From Acidobacteriota bacterium (GTDB lineage Bacteria; Acidobacteriota; Terriglobia; Acidiferrales; UBA7541): a stretch of DNA of 5,941 bases. Under the pieces are notes generated by a model. It ran no database searches. It was not told the DNA's origin and saw nothing but the letters and a program-made list of their open reading frames with translations. The position numbers and the translations under genes were made by a program. Shown piece after piece: positions 1 through 5,599 of this stretch; the first letter of the stretch is position 1; each line of letters opens with the position of its first letter. The stretch spans positions 1 to 5,941 of the forward strand of contig JACOSF010000070.1 in the NCBI GenBank assembly GCA_016179005.1, read 5' to 3'.

Positions 1-308
1 GCATCGTGCCGCCATCGCGCGAGGAGATGAAGACCTCGATCGAAGGCCTGATTTACCATTTCAAGATTTTCACCGAGGGATTCGCGCCGCCGCCTGGCGA
101 AGTGCAAGTGGCTATCGAGTCACCGCGCGGCGAGCTGGCCGTGTACGTAGCTAGCGACGCCACAGCAAAGCCCTGGCGGGTGAAGTTTCGCACGCCCTCG
201 TTCGTCAATCTGCAGGCCCTGCCGAAATTGTGCGAAGGGCGGCTGATCGCCGACGTGGTGGCCTGCATCGGCACGATCGACATCGTTCTGGGGGAAATCG
301 ACCGGTAA
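1..308 (+). CDS. nuoD: NADH-quinone oxidoreductase subunit D (NuoD), C-terminal part
   Basis: This is the 3' end of nuoD, whose start lies outside the window. The frame is read from base 3 and gives 101 residues before TAA at 306-308. The stretch REEMKTSIEGLIYHFK, the later PSFVNLQALP and the terminal ADVVACIGTIDIVLGEIDR are hallmark C-terminal sequences of the 49-kDa (NuoD/Nqo4) subunit. From family knowledge, NuoD sits in the connecting module of the peripheral arm, facing the cytoplasm. Together with NuoB it forms the quinone-reduction site near cluster N2, and its conserved C-terminus, ending in Arg, packs close to that site. It has no iron-sulfur cluster of its own. The next gene, nuoE, starts 23 bp downstream, consistent with one operon. 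The visible part shows no lesion. A group-4 [NiFe]-hydrogenase large subunit is a remote alternative, but the nuoE-F-G-H neighbours argue strongly for complex I. Confidence 0.95.
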   Translation, partial: IVPPSREEMKTSIEGLIYHFKIFTEGFAPPPGEVQVAIESPRGELAVYVASDATAKPWRVKFRTPSFVNLQALPKLCEGRLIADVVACIGTIDIVLGEIDR

Positions 309-331
309 ATTGTCGCGAGCCAAACCGAAAC

Positions 332-1282
332 ATGATTCTGCCTCCGCATCTGGAAAACAAGTTTTCCGAACTGCTGAAACGATACCCGGTCAAGCGCTCG
401 GCGCTCGTGCCGATGCTGCTGTACGCACAGGACGAGTTTGGCCACATCAGCGACGACATGATTGCGGAGATCGCGCGCCGGCTCGACCTGAACACGCTGC
501 AGGTCACCGAAACGCTGGTGTACTACTCGATGCTGCGGCGCGTGCCCGCGGGCAAGTGCCACGTGCAAGTGTGCACCAACGTCTCCTGCAAGGTGCGCGG
601 AGGGGAAAGGCTCTGGGAGCACGCGCAAAAGCGGCTGGGCATCGGCCACAAGCAGACCACGCCCGACGGTGTCTTCTCGCTCGAAGAAGTCGAGTGCATT
701 GGCGCCTGCACCGGCGCACCGGCCGTGCAGGTGAATTACGACTTCTACGAAAATCTGACGCCAGAAAAACTGGACGCCATCCTCGACCAGTTCCAAGCCG
801 GCAGAAAACCTACGCCAGTGCCGTACATTTCCGGCTCCATCCATGAACGCCATCCGGAGGAAGTGCCGGTGATCAGCCGTCGCTTCGGCATTTCGAACTC
901 GCGGAAGATCGAGGTCTACCGGAAACACGAGGGCTACCAGGCGCTTGAAAAAGCGCTGGAGGAGATGACCCCCGAAGGGATCATCGAGGAAGTGAAGAAA
1001 TCAAACCTTCGCGGTCGCGGCGGCGCGGGCTTCCCTGCCGGGATGAAGTGGAGCTTTGTGCCCAAGGATTCGGCCAAGCCGAAATACATCATCGCCAACG
1101 GACCCGCACCAGTTGATCGAGGGCATGGTGATTGCCGGGCGCTCGGTGAACTCGCACCAGGGCTACATCTACGTGCGCGGCGAGTACCGCTACGTGCTGG
1201 ACATCGTGGACCAAGCCATCCGCGAGGCGTACGAGAAGGGATTCCTCGGAAAAAACATTCTCGGCAGCGGCTTCAATTTTGA
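332..1282 (+). CDS. nuoE: NADH-quinone oxidoreductase subunit E (NuoE), fused in frame to the N-terminal part of NuoF
   Basis: NuoE carries the [2Fe-2S] cluster N1a next to the FMN of NuoF in the NADH-oxidising head of complex I. The start is ATG 332, where NuoE-like sequence begins (MILPPHLENKFSELLKRYP); no clear Shine-Dalgarno precedes it. Residues 1-155 match the thioredoxin-like fold of NuoE, with cluster ligands C81 and C86 (CTNVSC) and C122 and C126 (CIGAC). No stop follows. The frame goes through a short linker (about residues 156-180) directly into NuoF sequence: FGISNSRKIEVY, then the glycine-rich GRGGAGFPAG at 228-237, up to IIAN ending at residue 256. From base 1100 the frame no longer encodes NuoF; about 60 unrelated residues follow to the stop at 1280-1282. 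As read, the product is 316 aa. Free NuoE is usually about 160-170 aa. NuoE/NuoF-type fusions are known in NAD-dependent formate dehydrogenases, but nuoD, nuoG and nuoH around it indicate complex I. Confidence 0.88.
   Translation: MILPPHLENKFSELLKRYPVKRSALVPMLLYAQDEFGHISDDMIAEIARRLDLNTLQVTETLVYYSMLRRVPAGKCHVQVCTNVSCKVRGGERLWEHAQKRLGIGHKQTTPDGVFSLEEVECIGACTGAPAVQVNYDFYENLTPEKLDAILDQFQAGRKPTPVPYISGSIHERHPEEVPVISRRFGISNSRKIEVYRKHEGYQALEKALEEMTPEGIIEEVKKSNLRGRGGAGFPAGMKWSFVPKDSAKPKYIIANGPAPVDRGHGDCRALGELAPGLHLRARRVPLRAGHRGPSHPRGVREGIPRKKHSRQRLQF
856..861 (+). promoter_or_regulatory. Candidate ribosome binding site for a separate NuoF start at GTG 869
   Basis: GGAGGA lies 7 nt upstream of an in-frame GTG at 869, which is residue 180 of the fused frame (V-ISRRFGISNS). 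This is the best Shine-Dalgarno match in front of NuoF sequence and would allow NuoF to be made on its own although the frame runs on from nuoE. The GTG overlaps an out-of-frame TGA (870-872), the same GTGA arrangement as the nuoG/nuoH junction. An in-frame GTG at 863 is too close to the motif, and GTG 818 has no such motif. Start use is inferred, not shown. Confidence 0.4.
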
Positions 1283-2090
1283 TTTGTGCACGCACACCGG
1301 CGCGGGCGCGTACGAATGCGGCGAGGAATCGGCGCTGATGGAATCGCTCGAAGGCAAGCGCGGCTATCCGCGCATCCGGCCTCCCTTCCCTGCGGTAGTC
1401 GGGCTGTATGGCTGCCCGACGATCATCAACAATGTGGAGACGCTCAGCGCGGTGCCCTCGGTAATCTTGAAAGGCGCGGAGTGGTACGCCAACCTCGGCT
1501 CGGCGCGCAACGGCGGCACGCGCCTCTTCTGCATCTCCGGCCACGTGAACAAGCCCGGAATTTACGAGCTGCCCATGGGGTTCAACCTGCTGCGCATGAT
1601 CGAGGTCGCTGGCGGCATGCGCGGCGGCAAGAAGCTGAAAGCGGTGGTGCCGGGCGGCAGCTCGACGCCGGCCCTGAAAGCGGAAGAGTGCGACATCGCC
1701 ATGGATTTCGATGCGCTGGCCAAGGCCGGTTCGATGCTGGGCTCGGGCGGCGTGGTGGTGCTCGACGAGGACACCTGCATGGTGGATTTCGCGCGCCGCA
1801 TCATGAAGTTCTACGCGCACGAATCCTGCGGCTGGTGCATCCCCTGCCGCGAAGGCACGTCGTGGATCAAGCTCATCCTCGACCGTTTCCACGCCGGTGG
1901 TGGCCGCGCCGAAGACATTCCGTTGATCGATGAGGCGGCGAAAAACATTTTCGGGCGGACGTTCTGTCCGCTCGGCGATGCGGCGGCGATGCCAATGATG
2001 GCCATCGTCAAGAAATGGCAGCATGAGTTTGAGGAGCACCTGAGCGGACGATGCCCGTTCAAGCACGCGGAAGTGCCCGTGGAGGCGTAG
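869..2090 (+). CDS. nuoF: NADH-quinone oxidoreductase subunit F (NuoF), reading frame broken by an internal deletion
   Basis: NuoF binds NADH and FMN and carries the [4Fe-4S] cluster N3; it is the electron entry point of complex I. The coding sequence is in two pieces. Bases 869-1099 continue the nuoE frame and give the N-terminal part with GRGGAGFPAG. Bases 1101-2090 lie in another frame and resume at DPHQLIEGMVIAG. They include HTGAGAYECGEESAL, INNVETL, the N3 ligands SCGWCIPC (Cys codons at 1827, 1836, 1845) and a fourth Cys in TFCPLGDAA (codon at 1965). The family consensus between IIAN and DPHQ is roughly ADESEPGTxKDRxLMEK, absent here. That equals about 50 missing nt and explains the frame change. 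Repaired, the nuoE-nuoF product would be about 602 aa, close to the summed length of separate NuoE and NuoF. As it stands, no full NuoF can be made; the second piece could at best start at ATG 1056 or 1125. It is either a pseudogene or a sequence error. Start 869 is tentative. Confidence 0.85.
1097..1103 (+). other. Deletion junction in nuoF (frameshift point)
   Basis: AAC (1097-1099) is the last codon of the upstream NuoF frame and GAC (1101-1103) the first of the downstream frame, with a single G at 1100 between them. Comparison with the conserved family sequence places about 17 residues (51 nt, less the one retained G) at this point. The G could belong to either edge, so the exact breakpoint is ambiguous by one base. 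The size estimate rests on recalled family consensus, not on an alignment. Confidence 0.8.
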
Positions 2091-2134
2091 CGCGGGGTTT
2101 ATCCCCGCGCGCGGCGGCGTAGAGCCGCCGCTAC
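2087..2134. repeat. REP-like double-hairpin palindromic element between nuoF and nuoG
   Basis: This 48-bp element starts with GTAGCG and ends with its reverse complement CGCTAC. Inside are two perfect hairpins. The first has a 7-bp stem, CGCGGGG/CCCCGCG (2091-2097 and 2103-2109), with loop TTTAT. The second has an 8-bp stem, GCGGCGGC/GCCGCCGC (2111-2118 and 2124-2131), with loop GTAGA. The terminal GTAG contains the TAG stop of nuoF, and the element fills all but the last four bases of the nuoF-nuoG gap. No T-tract follows, so a classical intrinsic terminator is unlikely, and nuoG must be transcribed through it. The look is that of a repetitive extragenic palindrome; similar GTAG-bounded GC-rich repeats occur in some Acidobacteriota genomes (from memory). 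Only one copy was seen in this window. Confidence 0.65.
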
Positions 2135-2138
2135 TCAA

Positions 2139-4376
2139 ATGGCCGAACAAAAAACAGTCACGTTTACACTCAACGAGCACAAGTTGACCGTGCCCGCGGG
2201 AACCGTGGTGATCGAAGCCGCGCGGCGCGTGGGCATCGAAGTGCCCTCGTTCTGCTATTACCCCGGCCTTTCGCTGCAAGCCGCCTGCCGGATGTGTTTG
2301 GTCGAAGTGGAAAAAGCGCCGAAGCTGCAAACGGCGTGCACGCTGGTGGCAACCGAAGGCATGGTGGTGCGCTCGGACACGCCGCAGGTGCACAAGGCGC
2401 GCAAGGACATGCTGGAATTCCTGCTCACCAACCACCCGCTGGATTGCCCGGTGTGCGACAAGGGCGGCGAATGCGAACTTCAGGACATGACCTTTCGCTA
2501 CGGCCTGGACAAGAGCCGCTTTGTGGAGGAGAAGCTGCACTCGCCGGAGCAGCAATGGTCGCCGGTGGTTTACTACGACGCGCCGCGGTGCATCCTGTGC
2601 TTCCGGTGCGTGCGCGTATGCGACGAAGGTATGGGCGTGAAGGCGCTCGGCGTGGGCCAGCGCGGCGTGCTGTCCGTGATCATCCCCAACCGCGAGGACC
2701 ATCTGGAGTGTGAAGAGTGCGGGATGTGCATCGACATCTGTCCGGTAGGCGCGCTGACCAGCGGCACGTACCGCTACAAAACGCGGCCGTGGGAGATGAC
2801 CTACGTGCCCACCGTCTGCGCGCACTGCTCGAACGGGTGCAAGACGACGCTGAGCATTCGCAATAACGAAATCATGCGCAGCAACAACCGCGATCTCTCC
2901 GGCATCAACAAAGATTTTCTGTGCGTGAAGGGACGATACGGCTTCGATTTCGTTCATCACAAAGATCGGCTGAAGTTGCCGCTGGTCCGGCGGAATGGCG
3001 CGCTTGCGCCATCAAGCTGGGAAGACGCGCTGGCGGAAGTTGCGGCGCGGCTCAAAGCGGTGCGCGATGCGCACGGGCCGGACGCCATCGGCTTCATCGG
3101 CTCGAACCGCACGACCAACGAGGAGAATTATCTACTGGGCCGGCTGGCGCGCGCCACGGTCGGCACAAACAACCTGGACCATCACCGCACCGCGGACTAT
3201 GGTGCGCTGGTGCAGGCTCTGGGTGAAAACGCGGGCGCTGCGCAGGCCGGTATGGAGCAGTTGGGCACGGCAAAAGCGATCCTGCTGATTGGTAACGACC
3301 CCACGGACCAAAACCCGCTGGTGGCCTGGCAAATCCGCTCCGCCATTCGGCTGCACGGCGCGCGGTTATACGTGGTCAACGCGGAAGAAATCAAACTGCG
3401 GCGCCAAGCGGCACAAAACGTGCGCATCGCGGCGGGCGCGGAGGCGTTGATCGCGCAGTGGCTGGCCACGCGCGAGGGTGACCTCGAGCTGGATACCAGT
3501 TTTGCGATGATGGAGCTGCGCGGCGCGCTCGAAAAAGAGCACGACGTGGTGATCGTCTTCGGCGCAGAACTGCGCGGCGCGGCCATCGGGCATCTGGTCA
3601 AATTCGGCGCTTCCCTGCCCGGTCAGACGCGCTTCATGGCGCTGGGCGACTATGCAAACTCGCGCGGCGCGGCCGACATGGGCGTGCTGCCCGACCGGCT
3701 GCCGGGCTACGCGTGGCTGAGCGACGCCGCCGCGCGCGACGCTTTCGGCAAGCTCTGGGGTGCGTCTCTCGCCGAAAAGCCCGGGATGGATGCGAGACAG
3801 ATGCTCGACGCCGCCGCGAAGGGCGCGCTGAAGGCGCTTTACGTCATCGGGGCGAATCCATTCAAAACTTTCGGCACAGGCGCGCGGCCTGCGGGACTTG
3901 ACCTGCTGGTCGCGCAGGAAATGTTTCTGACCGAGACATCGCAGCACGCGGACGTCGTCCTGCCCGCGGCGTGCGCGTACGAAAAAAACGGCACGGTAAC
4001 CAACACCGCCGGCGAAGTGCAGTTGTTGCGCAAGGCCATGGAAACGATGGGCACGCGCACCGACTTCGATATTCTGCGCATCGTGTCGCATCAACTGGCC
4101 CGGGCCGGCATGGGCAAAGCGATTCCCCTGCGCACGCCGGAGGCGGCTCTGGACGAAATCCGCAGCAGCGTGCGAGGATACGGCGTTTCGCTGCCCGGCC
4201 TGCTTTCCGGCGGGGCCGAACGCACCGCGCCCGTGGTGCCGGCCAACGGCCACAAGCTGAGCGACGTTCCGGCGGAAAGTATTTTCTCCGCGCAGGACAC
4301 CTTGTTTACCAGCGGCACTCTCAGCCGCTATTGCACCATGATCAATTCTGTGCCTGAAGCGAAGAGCGAATCGTGA
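2139..4376 (+). CDS. nuoG: NADH-quinone oxidoreductase subunit G (NuoG), with an additional ferredoxin-type cluster motif
   Basis: NuoG conducts electrons from NuoF toward NuoI/NuoB through a chain of iron-sulfur clusters in the peripheral arm. The 745-aa product is complete and in the family's length range. In order: an N-terminal [2Fe-2S] domain with C39, C50, C53 and C67 (N1b); NHPLDCPVCDKGGEC with H99, C103, C106 and C112 (N5); a ferredoxin-like region with C151, C154, C157 and C161, then C191, C194, C197 and C201; C227, C230, C234 and C262 (CAHCSNGC...CVKG, an N7-type site); and a molybdopterin-oxidoreductase-like domain from about 277 to 640 (e.g. LLIGNDPTDQNP, YVIGANPF, HADVVLPA). Canonical NuoG keeps only four of the eight ferredoxin-region cysteines (cluster N4), so this protein probably holds one more [4Fe-4S] cluster. 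ATG 2139 is chosen because the homology begins there; no Shine-Dalgarno is visible, and the hairpin element ends four bases upstream. The stop overlaps the nuoH GTG start. A formate dehydrogenase or hydrogenase subunit is less likely given nuoD and nuoH. Confidence 0.95.
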   Translation: MAEQKTVTFTLNEHKLTVPAGTVVIEAARRVGIEVPSFCYYPGLSLQAACRMCLVEVEKAPKLQTACTLVATEGMVVRSDTPQVHKARKDMLEFLLTNHPLDCPVCDKGGECELQDMTFRYGLDKSRFVEEKLHSPEQQWSPVVYYDAPRCILCFRCVRVCDEGMGVKALGVGQRGVLSVIIPNREDHLECEECGMCIDICPVGALTSGTYRYKTRPWEMTYVPTVCAHCSNGCKTTLSIRNNEIMRSNNRDLSGINKDFLCVKGRYGFDFVHHKDRLKLPLVRRNGALAPSSWEDALAEVAARLKAVRDAHGPDAIGFIGSNRTTNEENYLLGRLARATVGTNNLDHHRTADYGALVQALGENAGAAQAGMEQLGTAKAILLIGNDPTDQNPLVAWQIRSAIRLHGARLYVVNAEEIKLRRQAAQNVRIAAGAEALIAQWLATREGDLELDTSFAMMELRGALEKEHDVVIVFGAELRGAAIGHLVKFGASLPGQTRFMALGDYANSRGAADMGVLPDRLPGYAWLSDAAARDAFGKLWGASLAEKPGMDARQMLDAAAKGALKALYVIGANPFKTFGTGARPAGLDLLVAQEMFLTETSQHADVVLPAACAYEKNGTVTNTAGEVQLLRKAMETMGTRTDFDILRIVSHQLARAGMGKAIPLRTPEAALDEIRSSVRGYGVSLPGLLSGGAERTAPVVPANGHKLSDVPAESIFSAQDTLFTSGTLSRYCTMINSVPEAKSES

Positions 4377-5599
4377 GCGACTTCCTCGCCCAGCATCCGG
4401 TGTTGGTCGTTTCCGTCATCAAAGTCATCGTGCTGATGGCCCTGATGATGACCGCCCTCGCGTACCTCTCCTGGTTTGAGCGCAAAGTGGTGGCGCGCAT
4501 CCAGTCGCGCTGGGGACCCTACCGCGTGGGCCCGCACGGTCTGCTGCAGCCGCTGGCGGACGGCCTGAAGTTTCTGTTCAAGGAGGACCCCACGCCGGGC
4601 GGCGTGGACAGGCTCATCTATTTTCTCGCGCCGTTTTTGGCGATGTCGCTGGCACTGTGCTCGATCGCGGTGATTCCATTCGGGCCAGCGCAATTCGAGA
4701 TTTTCGGGCACGCCACCGGGCTGCAGATCGCCGACCTGAACATTGGGCTGCTCTTCCTGTTCGCGATTACATCGCTGGGCGTTTACGGCGTGGCCCTGGG
4801 GGGCTGGGCGTCCAACAGCAAGTACCCGCTGCTCGGCGCGCTGCGCAGCTCGGCGCAGATGGTCAGCTACGAGCTGTCCATGACCATGTCCGTCGTCGGG
4901 GTGGTTCTGATGGCGGGCACATTCAACTTGCGCGAGATCATCACGCAGCAACAAGGCTCTTCGTTTGGATTCATCCCTCGCTGGAATCTGCTCGCGCCGC
5001 CCTTCCCGCAGATGCTGGGCTTCTTCATCTATTTCGTTTCTGCAATCGCGGAGACAAACCGCGTGCCCTTCGACCTGCCCGAAGCCGAGACCGAACTGGT
5101 GGCTGGCTTTCACACCGAATACGCCAGCTTCAAGTTCGCGATGTTCTTTATGGCGGAGTACGCGAACATGATTACGGTCTCCTGCCTGGCCACGCTGCTC
5201 TTCTTCGGCGGGTGGCTCTCCCCGTTTTCCTCGAGCGGTGTGATGGCCTGGACGCTCTACATTCCTGCGGCGGCCTTTGCCGCGTGCGCGATGATGCTGT
5301 TTGTTGACGGCTTGCGTTACTCGACCAAATTCGGCCGGGTCGTGCTGCCGATTCTTTCGCTCGCTGTCGCGGGGCTCGCCGCGGTGTGCGCGATGCCGGG
5401 CGCCGTGGAGTTTGTGCAGGGGCCGTTCTGGTTTCTGCTGAAAGTGTTTCTGTTTTTGTTTTTCTACGTGTGGCTGCGCGGCACGCTGCCGCGCTTCCGG
5501 TACGATCAGTTGATGGCCTTCGGCTGGAAGCTGCTGCTGCCGCTCTCGCTGGCCAACGTGGTGCTGACGAGCTGGATTGTGCTGGTGAGCAGACGATGA
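4373..5599 (+). CDS. nuoH: NADH-quinone oxidoreductase subunit H (NuoH), enlarged form
   Basis: NuoH is the membrane subunit that joins the peripheral arm to the proton-pumping arm and forms the entry of the quinone chamber. Diagnostic stretches are FERKVVARIQSRWGPYRVGP (35-54), LLQPLADGLKFLFKED (57-72) and AETNRVPFDLPEAETELVAG (226-245) followed by FHTEY. The C-terminal LRGTLPRFRYDQLMAFGWK (368-386) is also typical. The start is GTG 4373, overlapping the nuoG stop as GTGA; a TM helix begins by about residue 10, so little can be missing. At 408 aa it is longer than the roughly 325 aa of E. coli NuoH. The excess is largely between GGWLSPF (279-285) and QGPFWFLLK (349-357), where two additional hydrophobic segments (about 294-312 and 323-341) are visible. 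The stop overlaps the nuoJ start as ATGA, so translation is probably coupled across nuoG-nuoH-nuoJ. The frame is intact. Confidence 0.96.
   Translation: MSDFLAQHPVLVVSVIKVIVLMALMMTALAYLSWFERKVVARIQSRWGPYRVGPHGLLQPLADGLKFLFKEDPTPGGVDRLIYFLAPFLAMSLALCSIAVIPFGPAQFEIFGHATGLQIADLNIGLLFLFAITSLGVYGVALGGWASNSKYPLLGALRSSAQMVSYELSMTMSVVGVVLMAGTFNLREIITQQQGSSFGFIPRWNLLAPPFPQMLGFFIYFVSAIAETNRVPFDLPEAETELVAGFHTEYASFKFAMFFMAEYANMITVSCLATLLFFGGWLSPFSSSGVMAWTLYIPAAAFAACAMMLFVDGLRYSTKFGRVVLPILSLAVAGLAAVCAMPGAVEFVQGPFWFLLKVFLFLFFYVWLRGTLPRFRYDQLMAFGWKLLLPLSLANVVLTSWIVLVSRR

Noticed and set aside
843..872. A separate nuoE end in another frame, stopping at TGA 870-872 in a GTGA overlap with nuoF
   Set aside because: In that frame the codons before the TGA give no NuoE-like sequence, while the fused frame reads sensibly through the joint. 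It would require an additional frameshift in nuoE for which I see no evidence.
53..928. A 291-codon open frame on the - strand across nuoD, nuoE and the start of nuoF
   Set aside because: It is a shadow of the + strand genes, with low-complexity composition and no recognisable motif.
2091..2138. An intrinsic transcription terminator between nuoF and nuoG
   Set aside because: The hairpins are strong but no run of T follows either stem, and the next operon gene begins four bases later, so a REP-like element or mRNA structure fits better.
1089..2960. A 623-codon open frame on the - strand across nuoF and nuoG
   Set aside because: It is antisense to well-recognised nuoF and nuoG sequence. Its translation is rich in His, Arg and Ala with no domain I recognise, as expected from the GC-rich codon bias of the opposite strand.
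3366..4253. A 295-codon open frame on the - strand within nuoG, and a similar 261-codon one within nuoG/nuoH (4328-5113)
   Set aside because: Both lie opposite conserved NuoG and NuoH coding sequence and show only composition-driven openness.
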